Assembly: GCA_964017195.1 (NCBI GenBank) | Contig: OZ024892.1 | Location: forward strand, 12,100,071-12,164,070 | DNA: 64,000 bases | Source of the DNA: Siderastrea radians | Lineage: Eukaryota > Cnidaria > Anthozoa > Scleractinia > Rhizangiidae | Direction of reading: 5' to 3' | Notes under the pieces: generated by a model | What the model was told of the DNA's origin: nothing | The model's input: the letters and a program-made list of their open reading frames with translations, nothing else | Database searches by the model: none | Shown here: positions 34,872-46,400 of the stretch, one piece after another | How positions within the stretch are numbered: position 1 is the stretch's first letter | How the letters are laid out: every line of letters begins with the position of its first letter | Made by a program: the position numbers and the translations under genes

Positions 34872-34938
34872 TACGTCACGAGAACCGAGCTAAATCTGGG
34901 GAGAATTTGAGGGGAGAATACCTAAACCAAGATGGCGG
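34872..34938 (+). promoter_or_regulatory. Type II promoter of BTB copy 5
   Basis: TACGTCAC (34872-34879) and AAGATGGCGG (34929-34938) sit in the same context as upstream of copy 2, but 13 bases (GAATTTGAGGGGA) lie between them here and not there. CRE and YY1 identities are by motif only. Confidence 0.45.
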
Positions 34939-35021
34939 AAGTTCTTGAACGACCTTGGACCGGATGGTCTTGGAATATGGACAGTGTAGCATCAGATCAG
35001 GCAGGCGTCGGGGCTCAGTAG
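34932..35021 (+). other. Upstream ORF in the leader of BTB copy 5
   Basis: 29 codons from the ATG in the YY1 motif, ending in TAG 11 bases before the main ATG, with the same length and nearly the same residues as 12178-12267. A GTAGGC donor-like site in the copy 2 leader is GCAGGC here, so splicing within the leader is unlikely to be shared. Confidence 0.4.
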
Positions 35022-35032
35022 CACAAGCAACA

Positions 35033-36145
35033 ATGGCAGCGCGAAGTCACCAAATCCGTAACTTCTGTAACAATATAAGAGCGTACCACGAGAAACAAGG
35101 AGAGGAACAGTTTTACGATTTTACTATCAAAGACAAATATGGCGTAAAGATGCAATCGCACAGGTTTATTCTTGCTTCCCAAAGTGAGTACTTCGCCGGT
35201 TTGTTCCGCACAAATCCAAAGGCCAGTGAAACGACGTTTAAAGATTTCTCGCTCGACGTTATTAAGACCTGCATTGACTATCTCTACATCCATCAAGTCA
35301 ACTTGACAGGTGACAACATTCAAGGTGTGCTGATGTTTGCAGATTTTATCAATCTTACAGATGTGACTGACATTTGTATCGACTATATCATCGATAACAT
35401 GGACCAGTCCAATTATACCCTCGTAATGGATCTTGGCAACACTCGGGGGATAGATCAGTTGGTTGAGGCGGGCGTCTTTTTTGTTTTAAGGAACCTTACA
35501 CAAAGTCTAGGTTGTCTTGATGACTTCACCAAAAGGATGATTACAAAAGTTGCCCGTTGGCAGCAACAACGGTTGACCATAATGACAAGAGAGCAGTGGA
35601 AAATCTGTCAACTGAAAAATAAATTTCTGTGTGTGCCAGAGGAAGAAATGGCCCTACAGGCACGTGGCTCTTCAGTGTACAGCAACCAGGCAGATAAGTG
35701 GGGACCTAAGTTTGCAATAAATGGGAAAATTTCCGACAGTAGTATTGGCTACTTTCACTCTCAACTTGATGACCACCCTTGGCTGGAGGTGAAGTTGCCT
35801 TCTCCTGTCCTGATCTTATCCTTGACCATCATCAACCGTCAGGACGGCTGTTGGGAAAGACTAAGAAATCTGGAAGTCAGGGCTGGGATGGAACCTGTCC
35901 CTGAGGAGTTCACAGCATCCAACAGAGGAAACCATGGTAACAAGCATTTAAAGGTAAACACCTGGTGTGGCTACTTTGCTGGTCCTGCACAAAGATCATT
36001 GGAGGGACCTGTCATCATGTTTAACAAACCTACGCTTGTGCAGTACATCACACTTCAGATTCTGGAGGAAGGATATCTTCAGATTAACGGCCTCAAAATC
36101 AATGGAGGAATCCTATTGAATAATAACTATAATCTATTCTACTAA
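35033..36145 (+). CDS. BTB-BACK-F5/8C domain protein, copy 5
   Basis: Intronless, 370 aa, one residue longer than its paralogues because the stop has moved by a codon (ends NLFY). The ATG at 35033 has the strong context CAACAATGG. The BTB/BACK half is type II and pairs with copy 2. The F5/8C-like half is distinct (NQADKWGPKFAINGKISDSS, DGCWERLRNLEVRAG, CGYFAGPAQRSLEG). The hallmark positions of both domains are present. It is the last member of the cluster; no BTB sequence follows. Confidence 0.85.
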   Translation: MAARSHQIRNFCNNIRAYHEKQGEEQFYDFTIKDKYGVKMQSHRFILASQSEYFAGLFRTNPKASETTFKDFSLDVIKTCIDYLYIHQVNLTGDNIQGVLMFADFINLTDVTDICIDYIIDNMDQSNYTLVMDLGNTRGIDQLVEAGVFFVLRNLTQSLGCLDDFTKRMITKVARWQQQRLTIMTREQWKICQLKNKFLCVPEEEMALQARGSSVYSNQADKWGPKFAINGKISDSSIGYFHSQLDDHPWLEVKLPSPVLILSLTIINRQDGCWERLRNLEVRAGMEPVPEEFTASNRGNHGNKHLKVNTWCGYFAGPAQRSLEGPVIMFNKPTLVQYITLQILEEGYLQINGLKINGGILLNNNYNLFY

Positions 36146-37324
36146 TTTAACTGTACTTTTTACCCATTGCTAAAATTGACAGTAGATCTTATTCAAAAAG
36201 CAAATTTAACAAGTACTGAAATATGATTATTAGTTTGAGTTTTGCCTGTGGGAGGTACTAATAATAATGACAAATGAATATTTAAACAGGATGCTCCCAT
36301 CACATAATTATAGTGGTTGTCAGAGAGGTGTCTAAATAAAATATTAAAATAAATAAAGAAAAAATAGTAATAATTTATTTATTTATTTATACAGGAACAT
36401 CTGGTTTAGCATTAAAATAGAGCTAGTTTAAACAGAGTCCTGTAAAAAACCAGATAAACAGATACAAGGAAAATCAATACAGAAAGTAGCGCACAATAAA
36501 ACACAGAGACATGCGATAATGATAATAATATAATGATAATAACAATAATAATGAAGAAGAAGAATATTCCGCAAGGCACTATGATAATCATATAAATTGT
36601 ATAAATTAGAAATTGAATATGAAAATGTTACATAACTATTTACAAGTATGCTAAATGTAGTAACGATCAACGAATTGTGGCTAAATTGTTAAGAGAAAAT
36701 GGCTTTCCTAGCCTGAATCTTGATGTAGTTACTGGTTCTTGGATATTGTGGTCTAGGCTATTCTAGTCTTAATCATGGAGGAGATAAATCGTTGGTTCCC
36801 CCGGGTATATTAATGATGTGGAGATTTAAATGAGGTCAAATTTTCATACCTTAAGAAGTCCCACGAGGCTAAAGAATCCAATGGCCCAGATCGAAACCAG
36901 AGCAAATTTTCATACCCTAAAAAGTGGCCCAGAATGAAACCTGAAAAAGGCCTTTTTCATGTAGCTTAATTAAGTTTGTAAGTAAAAACCAACACCATCG
37001 TTGATGTAAAATTGAGAACTCTGAGGAGGTAAGTGCACTCTTTACCAACCCTAAGAATTCCTGCCAAAATCTGTCTACCCAAAGTAAGTCCACTAGAAAA
37101 TTTCTTAACCCCCCAAAAAAGGGCCTTGCACGCAGTATTCCCTCTGGGAGTTTTTGTCGCTGTTGAGTGAGAATCAGTCAATATATTGGTCAGCAGAACA
37201 AGATAGTTGGACAATGTAGACAACATCCATCAGCATAGAGCGCTCGACTGGTGGTGTATGGCAGGTCACGAGCATTGTTTTGTTTGTCCGACGCTTGTGA
37301 CAAGCTGAATATCCCATCTTTCCC
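36146..37324. other. Gene-free region after the BTB cluster
   Basis: No gene is recognised. It contains a short TTTA repeat (36374-36391), an AT-rich GATAATAATA stretch (36514-36560) and otherwise unremarkable AT-rich sequence. Confidence 0.5.
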
Positions 37325-37667
37325 TAGTCTCCTATGCAACCGTTTTTAGGGCCTGGATAAACTAGGAAACATTGTTGCGGAAACATTGCTGCAGACACAA
37401 ATGTTTCCCAGTTTAACCGCGTGAGAAACATGTTGCAGAAGCAAATTTCGCATCTTGGAAGCAAAGAAATGTTTCTGAATCAAGTCAAAAACACTTCTAC
37501 TTCACAGACGCAAATTTCGCTTCCGAAACGTACGTTTCCCAGTTTAGCCACCCAAGGAAACATGACGGGAAACAATGTTTCCTAGTTTAGCCAGGCGCTC
37601 AGTGTCGTCATGCAATGTGGGGAGGAGCGTTGCATGATGACACTAAAAACGGCTGTGTAGGAGACTA
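37325..37667. mobile_element. Outer MITE with TAGTCTCCTA ends
   Basis: TAGTCTCCTA..CCGTTTTTAG at 37325-37349 and its near reverse complement at 37643-37667 form imperfect terminal repeats of about 25 bp. The interior is largely the second MITE at 37351-37596. Confidence 0.65.
37351..37596. mobile_element. Inner MITE with 26-bp TIRs
   Basis: Left end GCCTGGATAAACTAGGAAAC and right end GTTTCCTAGTTTAGCCAGGC extend to 26-bp TIRs (37351-37376 and 37571-37596) with one mismatch. Inside, GAAACA/TGTTTC motifs repeat in both orientations (for example AAACATGTTGCAGAAGCAAA). It is inserted in the outer MITE. Confidence 0.75.
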
Positions 37668-37845
37668 ATCTTTCCTATGCTCATCAACAGTCGGTCAAGG
37701 GCAGACTGACAACAGGTCGTTGTAACAAATTAGCTGTCATGAAGACTAACTTGTTTTTTTTTTCAGCAAGGTGAAACTATCAGCAAAGTAAAAAAATCCT
37801 GGATGGATTAAAGTGATAAATTAAAAAGGCAAAATACAATAATTA

Positions 37846-38106
37846 AGGGTTCGTACACTTTTTCAGAAACAATTTTCCAGGACTTTTCCAGGAATCAGAT
37901 TTTTCCAGGTCTCCCAAATGCACAATAATTGAAGCAATAATCCCTTACGAGCTAGATAATGCAGACAATTGTTTTTTAAGAAAACTTTATTACAGGAATT
38001 AATAGATTTCCAGGAATTTCCAGGACCTGCATTTATTTTCCAGGACTTTCCAGGCCTGGAAAATGCCAGAATAAAATTCCAGGAATTCCAGGACCCATAT
38101 GAACCC
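37846..38106. mobile_element. TTCCAGGA-rich repeat element
   Basis: Bounded by AGGGTTCGTAC on the left and ATGAACCCT on the right (imperfect inverted ends), with about a dozen TTCCAGGA/CCAGGAATT motifs between. A shorter related stretch lies at about 41110-41180. The minus-strand frames over it reflect the repeat and not a gene. Confidence 0.5.
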
Positions 38107-39720
38107 TGAATAAAGATATGTATGAATATATGCACCTACACTGGTTGGCAAAAAAGTATCAACTGTGAATGACATAATCAATGGTTTTCATGGAGGCTGG
38201 AAAATTTGTTTCTACACTATTTTTACTCTGATCGTGTGCCCTGAAACAGATAGACTACTAGTCAAAGCCTACAGAGTCAGTCCAAATCGTCAGTCTCTCC
38301 AAATTACTCACCTCCTCCCATCCACCCAAAGTCAGTCTAAATTATCAAGCCTCTCCCACCACCCCTGAAGTCATTAAACATCACACAAATCTCATTTTAC
38401 AACAGTTTATTGCAGTTACTGCAAAAAGCTTGACGTATGTACTATTCTAAATTTATTTCGTATTCCACCGCATTGCACTTTTCAAGTTAACTCCACCTTA
38501 ACACTAAATTCAAAGAACTGTCTTATAAAGAACAAATTAACGTGTTTATACATAGAACAGTCAGAGAACGAGTCACTTTACTGCAATTATTTTAAACTAC
38601 GACCCATGGGGTCTCTCAGTTGATAAGTGTACGACTTCTGCCAAACCTACTACAGAAAAATTGAAATCATTTCCACTTGGGAAACAATGAAACATGAGAT
38701 GAAGCATGATGGAATTCTTCAAAGAAAGGCCATCTGAATCCTCGCACAGCAAGGAATCGATATGAAGAACTCTACACGCTTCAATTCTTACTTCCCAAAC
38801 AACAGTGAAAATATAAACTAATTATACTTTAACCATTCTTTAAATAATAATAATATTGGTGTTAAGTTGATGTACATGACAATTTTACTTAAGGACTCGA
38901 TAACAGTGAACAAACAGGTATTTCATTTTTTTTTTAATTGCATTACAATACAGTTGGATGTGGTAGCAAGGAAATTTAAGCAATTACCTTGATTCTAAAT
39001 CTGACTTTACTGTAATGCAAACAAAAACAGCTGTCAGAAAAAAATGCTCATTTCATATCACAAGACAAAGTGTGGCAGTAGACACTCACAATCGTCCAAT
39101 GTAAATAAACGAATCAGATTGCCTCAATTACCCTTGTCTATTCACTCATAGACAACCAGCATGTACACTATGTAAATTTAACTGCTTGAGGTTTTAGATA
39201 TGATCTAAACATTGTTTTGTGAATACAATCATTTAGTTGTCTTCTACAGCAACCAAACTACTCATTCAAGTTTTCTACGAGGGACAAGTTAGCTAGGTTG
39301 CACCTCAAGGACTACTCCCTTAAAGAAGACTTCATAATCCATTACTGGGGTTAAGTAAAAACACGCTACAAACAATTTCTTAAAAATACTTTCAGTGCAA
39401 ACAAAATGTTTTCAACACAAGGGCTTAACTTTAAAAGAAAGTTTCCTAGAAAAAAAGACAGCTCATGCATCAGCAACAAAGGAGAGAAGAAAGATGGGTC
39501 ATTTTTTCCCCAAAATCTAAACTTCGCTTTGTCAAGGAAATACATGTAATGGCAAAGTGAATAACCACAAAAAAGTCTCACTGTTAACAAATATCAATTA
39601 CTAATATGTTGACTCAAATGTTAACAGAAACTGAGTTAACAATATTGGCATATTTTCAAGTTAGTACAAATATCCTTAAAATTTAAAACACAGATTTCAG
39701 GGATTAAAGTGAAAACTCAA

Positions 39721-39900
39721 TTAACCCTTTCACTCAGAGTCAATTATGGAGACATGCAATGTAGTTCCAACTTCGGAGTCTGCAGCCGAAAGCCCATGGT
39801 GTGACTATTCAAATCAAATCTCCTTCACAGTAATATCACAGTAAAATTGTCATTTTTCTTGAATTTTTACTTTGGCCACTACTGGGAGTGAAAGGGTTAA
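39721..39900. mobile_element. 180-bp MITE with TTAACCCTTTCACTC ends
   Basis: TTAACCCTTTCACTC (39721-39735) and GAGTGAAAGGGTTAA (39886-39900) are exact reverse complements. No coding content. The ends start with TTAA, as in the 997-1208 element, but the rest of the sequence differs. Confidence 0.75.
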
Positions 39901-41490
39901 TAACATTGTAGTTTAATTATATTATGGCCTGTTCTGTAAGAGGATTTGATGACCGGGACCCTGGAGAGAGACTCCCACATAGTGTGGGTGCTTGCTGCAC
40001 CTTCAAGGGGATACAATTTGTGATTTGGCAGTAGGCTTAGGGTATTAAAATCTAAAATGACCACTCTTACAATAATCCTGGTCCCGTTTTGGAGATTAAG
40101 CCAGAACACATACCACAGGAAACAAGCAAGATGACAGAAGCTGGTGTTCTTGTAAGACAGCTTGTTATTAGTTTCCTACACAGTGTGCCTTTCTGTTTCT
40201 GTAAATACTTGCAATAATTGAAACTTGGGGATCTTTGAGGGAATTCTTCTTGTCAACATAAGTTTTTAAAAAAATTCTGATGTGTGGTATAACAGTACTG
40301 TGAATAGAACAAGTTGGTAATTTTATATTTCTTGTTTATCAGAGTATGACCTGCATTTGACTATTAAAACATTATTGACAAATTATGCCAGCATTTAAGG
40401 TCTTTTCAGCTCTTCAAATACCACTGTTTGCAAGGAAATTGCCCTGTTATATTGTCACAAAACTAAGAAACACTGTTGCAAACGTTTCCTGTCATTTAAA
40501 TAAAGATCTATTCAATAGAAACAATTAGTTGAATTTGCGACAATCTGCAGTAATATCATACGAAAAACGACATTCATGTCAAAGTACGATTTGCTGTTGA
40601 GGATGATACACAGATCTTACGTCTCAAAACAATATGTCACTTGCTGTTACATCAAAATAATCACATTAATTATTTGGTACCTTGTAGTGTCAATTCTTGC
40701 CTTCTTTCAAATAAATAATAAGCACTTTACAGCTCTAAGCCGAAGGGATCAAGTTTTAAATACCCTGTGAGGTGTGAACAATGTAACGATCTAAATTAAA
40801 GCACAAAACAGATGAGAAAAATATAAAACAAGATTATGAGTAGACTAAGTATACATAATGTTATTACAAACTCTTAACCAACGTAAAGTTGCTCAAGTAA
40901 AATTTACCTGCTTGGCAGCTTGTCACAGATCAGCAGCACATAAAACCTTCTGCCCCGTTACATTTAATACAAAAAACTGCATTTTCAAATACTTTTAAGA
41001 AATTATTTTACCTTAAAAATATTGATCAAGTTATCAAACTGAAAATAGTAAAGAATTTAAAGAACAGTGATTAAATCAAAATTAAGATTCCTGAGACCTA
41101 ATAACATTTTTTTCAGGACTGGATAAAAGCCACTCCAAAATTCCAGGCTTTCTGGGATTTCCATAACCCATGTGAGCCCTGTTTCTATTTCAAGACACCA
41201 ATTTAAAAAATTACGCAAGATATGCTGTTTTCAAAGTTTCTGACAAGAATCTCTCCTTACCATAGCTCTGATATTTTGATTGGCCAGTTACAGTGCTTCA
41301 TGCCATACTGTTGTCACTTGCACAAAACAGTGATGACAATGAAATTTCTCTTTACATCATCGCTATTTCTTCTAACATTCAAGTGATGAGAATAAAGTGA
41401 TCACCAAGGATAAGATGTCTTGATATTTAGACAAATTCTCCTTACTTGTTTCATAAGAAATGTATGGAGAAATTTCGGAGAATACATGTA

Positions 41491-41667
41491 CAGTACAATC
41501 CCAATTTCTTGAACCCTCAGTTTTTCGAAAATCCCGATAATTCGAACCACAACTGATTTCCCCTCACCAGTCAAACACTGTAATTTTACCCCTGATTTTT
41601 CGAACCCCTCGATAATTCGAACCAATTTCCTTTTCCTCAGGAGGTTCGAAAAATCAGGATTCCACTG
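41491..41667. mobile_element. Tigger/pogo-like MITE, 177 bp
   Basis: Left CAGTACAATCCCAATTTCTT and right AAAAATCAGGATTCCACTG are imperfect inverted ends of the CAGTGGAATCCCGATTTTTC type. The interior repeats TTCGAACC several times. Likely a relative of 47813-48408. Confidence 0.6.
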
Positions 41668-42737
41668 CACGTATTTTTGTGTCAACAACTTCTCCATCTT
41701 ACTGACAACTTTATGGTGGCTTCCATCTGGTATTTCAACTGACCAACTAAATCCCAAGACCTACGAGAGGAGTTGCAAGCATGAACAAGAGACTTGACAA
41801 TTCCGCTTTTTATAGATCATTCATTTTGGCAAGGAAGCCACGAAAAAGCTATTGAAAAGATTTTAAAAAGTTGTCAGAAACTGACCGAAGACTTTGTGCA
41901 ACTGGCAACGATGTGACATTCAGCACTGTAAAATAAGTGTCACCAGAACGTTGAAAAACTTTGTAAAGTGTTACAGTACTGCACACTGTAACAACACAAG
42001 GCTACTTACAAAAACAGGCTTTTTTTCAGTTTAGACTGCCTTCCAGTTAACAGTTTATTTACAGACAACCAAACAAGTTCAGAAATTCGTAGAAAACAAT
42101 CACAATTATGAAAATAATAACTTGCACTGCACCTTTCCTCTTATTTTTAAATAACACTGACTGACTCATTATCAATGATACCATAACTTTTGTGCAAGTT
42201 ATTTAACTATGGCTACCAAACTTACCAAAAACAAAAAAAATGCAAAAACCAATAATAATAATAATAATAATAATAATTTATGATAATAGTAATGATAACA
42301 ATAATAAATTTCAATGGCTTCAAACACAGTACCACACGGATGGGCTATGTACAAGTATAAAAGGAAAAACAACTATGGTGAACAACAATACTGAGCTAAT
42401 AATCTTAAGCTCTGTCAAACAGAGTTGCAAGTCAGAACACTTGGAAATATTAACTTCCATGCCATCATGCTTGTGAGTTAGGAATGCACATCTTCCAAAA
42501 AAGCATTGTTCAATCATACAGCAACCTTTCTGTACGCTACCTTGCAAGTATCTTATGTTGGATGGGTAATTTCATGTTCTATTGCATAAATTTTAAAAGA
42601 TTAAGGGACTTTCATGAATTTCTTTAAAAACTGGTCATTTTATGGATGCCAAGTTCCCCGTCTTGATAAAGTCCAGATGAAAAATGGGTATTTCTGACTT
42701 ACAACTCTCTTAAACCATACCCTGCTAGCAACCATAC

Positions 42738-42792
42738 CCTGCTAGCAGTGGTTCCCGGCATATCTCGTTCGCCGGGAACCACTGCTAGCAGG
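42738..42792. repeat. Perfect 22-bp inverted repeat with 11-nt loop
   Basis: The arms 42738-42759 and 42771-42792 are exact reverse complements around ATATCTCGTTC. The first ten bases of the left arm (CCTGCTAGCA) and the preceding ACCATAC also occur as a direct repeat just before (42714-42737). On RNA this would be a stable hairpin. It may be a tiny foldback element, or lie in the Smaug 3'UTR. Confidence 0.85.
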
Positions 42793-43388
42793 ATACTTAA
42801 ACCAAGGCTTGAAGAACTGGTTATTCAAACCCAACAACTAAAGTAAACATTGAGGAAACATTTTGACAAAACAGGAGTTACAAACAAAGGCCAATTTGAC
42901 TATAATAGCAATAGACAGCTCTACTACTTAACTGGTGTGGGACTTCAGCACTACACACACACACGCACAAAACAAAGACTGAAAACACAATGACTATATT
43001 TTAAACAGCTGAATGTCTCACCTGCAATTTAGTCTCCCACCAGAATTGAAAACCATCAAATAAACTAATATAAACATGACAATACTTATTAATAATAATT
43101 ATGTTTATCCACAATTTAAATTTAAAGGCCTTTTACTGCCAATAAGCAAACTCTAGTATGATGTCCTACATGTATATTATTTGCCCTCTGTGAGGTTTAA
43201 GATTACAGATGACATAATTGTGGCCTGCAATTACTAATAATATTATCCTTTTCGTACCACTTCCGGCACTGTGACAAACCACAGGTTTGCTCCACCGACT
43301 ATCAATGAATAATGGTTACTGTATGTACTTTAAAGCAACTAGGTTGCTTATGTAATGGCTTCTATTTAGGCTTGTAAAATGCAGTAGA

Positions 43389-43420
43389 CTATTTGTAATC
43401 AAAGGAACGGTCCATGGAAT
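43389..43420 (-). CDS. SAMD4: Smaug terminal coding exon 11
   Basis: Acceptor TTGCCTTACAG|ATTCCATGG, then [10 protein letters not shown] and TAG (43389-43391). Only 32 bases of coding sequence. The match to the short tail of the family and the correct phase support it. Confidence 0.88.
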
Positions 43421-46400
43421 CTGTAAGGCAAAGAAAATACTTAAAATGAAAATAAAATAAATAGCAAACGGCCAAACCTAAATGTATCTCAACCCTAAAT
43501 CAGCATTATGGAACACTGTAATGGCCAGAGATCGACCAACAACAAAAAGACCAAAGATTTTGAATATAAACTGAGCTGTTCAAACATGACTTTAAATTGT
43601 TTAAGGATTTTAATTTCTGTGTTATGTCTGCATCGACCACAAATTTTACAATTTGAGGATTTGTGGTATTACTAACTCATTTTAATTGTTTTCTAGTCAT
43701 ATTGTAAATTTTCAGTTTGTAAGTAGTGTAAACAGTTATTTTTAAAAATATAAATGTAGAGGATAGGTTATTTTCCTGTTTCAATACCCCACAAGCTGTA
43801 AGCTTTAAACTGAATCATTGTGTAAATAAAGGCCTAATACATCATCATTAAATCACTACCTTTGAGGGTCAAACTTGTTATTGTTACATGTAAGTACATT
43901 TATTTTATTTACTGTAACAACCTTCCCCTCACACTTCAGGATTATTGGTTGGACCAGCAGTCAGCACAAGAAAGTTAAGTAAGTAAACAGACTTTACAAC
44001 AGATTGATCTACAGACTACAGTAGTTGTTGATATCCTTAAGTGTGACCATTAAGCAGTATTAGTTTAGAGCGGTTTTACTTAAACCCATGAAACAAATCT
44101 AACAATCGATGTCTAATAGTTATGTAATAATGCATAATTGGTTAGTACTGATTTCACGCATTACGTAAAATCAGTCTGTGTGGAAAATGATGCATAAATC
44201 AGGCCACCCACCTGAAAGAGCATGCTCTGTTACACTGAGACAAAGAGACTCAAGGCCATCATCAATGTTGTCAATATCAGCTGAAACTGAAAAAAGGCAT
44301 TTACAAAATCAGTAAGCACGCCATTGTCATCATCATCATCATCACCACCATCATTGTCATCATCATTATCATCACCATTATCAGCAACAGCATCATCATC
44401 ATCATCATCATCATCCTCATCATCATTATTATCGTCATCATCATTGTTACCATCATCATCATCATCATCATTACAATCATCATCATCATCAACATCAACA
44501 TCAACATCATCATCATTCTGGTCAAGAAAAACACTAGCTTGCAAAGTAATTCCCAAATAAAGTGTGTTGGAATTCAGACAAGTCCACGGCACAAATTATC
44601 AGGGCTTGTCACAAAACATCTGGCAATCTCAGTAAAGCAAGATGAGAGAAGACAGGAAGGGGTGCTCCCCCCTCTCACTTAACTCACTTGCTGGCCTATC
44701 CCCTTTCAGAGAGTCTCCTTACAGGGTAATAAACCACTGACGAACAAACTCAAAAATATACATACGCTGCTGAGGTAGCATAACACTTGTCTGTTGAGTT
44801 GGTTTGACAGGGAGTGACTTTGTTCGACCGACAATTGCATGAGCTCTCACCTGAAGGATAAGTACCAAAATCTTAGCGTCTTAGCATAGACAAACAAGCA
44901 GAGAAAATAAGATAACGTGTAACTAACCAGTCGCGGTTTAGAGTGCATTTGTGCCTCAGCACTGTTGCTGCTTCGAAGCTGGCCGGCAGGATTCTTAGCA
45001 GGATTGCGAGGAGAGCCTCTGTGACGCTTATTTATGCCCCCTGAACCTGCAGGTGGCCCTGTGCTCCCTCCAATGGAGTCCCCTGAATTATGACTCATGT
45101 TGTACCATCTGAAAAAAGTAAAACAGAAATCCGTAAAAAATTTAAATGTCTAAAAAAATGTCTAGTTTACTTTCCCAAACTGATAAAACAAACACATTTT
45201 TCTTGCACTTTCTTTAAGCCCTTCTGAGTAATAAAGTACCACAGGCAACTCACCCAACAACACCACACTACAAGGACCTCACTTGACAGTAATACCACAG
45301 GACCACTACTCAGTAACATGATACCTCCTCATAGAGCACACTCAGTGACCTGGTGCCACAGATGAATTAAAGGGGGTTAGTGTCTAAAGAAACTGTAGCA
45401 CCACATCGCTGAGGAAGTGAAATCAAATCGCACCGATAAGGGGCTATTGTTCGGAATGTCACCTTTTGATTTCTTTCGCGTGGCCCATTTACTCTGAGTT
45501 ATCAACTCAGTTGATAAATCCCAGTTTCTTATGGTACAGGCTCCCTACTCAACAACACAGTGTCACAAGCTCTTACCCTCTTTGTCTGTTTTCATGAGAT
45601 GGTCGCCGTTGTCTTACAAGTCTCTGGCATTCTTGCTTCCATGACTGAATTCTCTGCTTCTGAGTGGGGGTAAATGCCTGTAACAAAGATATCAAAATCA
45701 AGGTTTTGCATGTCGCATGACAAACAGGAGGGGAGGTTCGTTTCTGAGTGGGGGTAAATGCCTGTAACAAAGATATCAAAATCAAGGTTTTGCATGTCGC
45801 ATGACAAACAGGAGGGGAGGTTCGTTTCTGAGAAGAGTTGAGAAAAAACAAACTAAGACACACAACCAAGTTTTCTCGTTGAAATTTAAGGTATAGTATA
45901 TCCTGATGGAATGCTTTCTCAAGCATTTGACATAACTCTAAATAGTCCCAAAAGGAGAAAACAACGAAATAAAATGGTCAAGATCTAGTATATTGTGCAA
46001 GACCCTGTTTCCAAACCGCTAGATGTTGTTTATTGTTAAACTTGATGAATTACTTGTGGGTTTATAAAAGTCTGGACTTTAGCAATACCTCAAGTGTGAG
46101 AACTCTGTCCAGCAGTTGAAGATAAGCGTTACAATGTTCTTCGTCTGCTCTCGACACAAGAATCTGGGTGCAAGCTGATGAATAACACACAGCACATATT
46201 TTATTAACATAAAAATTACCTTCTTCAGTTAAGCCTTAAGTATTTTCCTGTGGTGCTGTTTATTGTGCTGCACAAGGTGGTTCTAACTTTTAAGTTTGTG
46301 GACGAAATCCTTAACTGTGACCATTCAAATGAAAGCTACTGAGCTGCACATGGTTGCTCTACCTTTTGAGTCTGTGAACGAAATCCTTAAGTGTGACCAT

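Larger units (their letters stand above)
38107..43388. other. Gene-free region, likely includes the Smaug 3'UTR
   Basis: No exon is recognised on either strand. As the minus-strand Smaug gene stops at 43389, a long 3'UTR may extend into this region. Minus-strand AATAAA candidates are at 42054-42059 and 38406-38411, but nothing decides between them. It holds the small elements listed separately, an AAT repeat (about 42250-42278) and a short AC run (42955-42965). Confidence 0.45.

Noticed and set aside
44230..44592. Long acidic, methionine or serine frames over the ATC repeat
   Set aside because: They are read-throughs of a trinucleotide microsatellite in a Smaug intron, on both strands.
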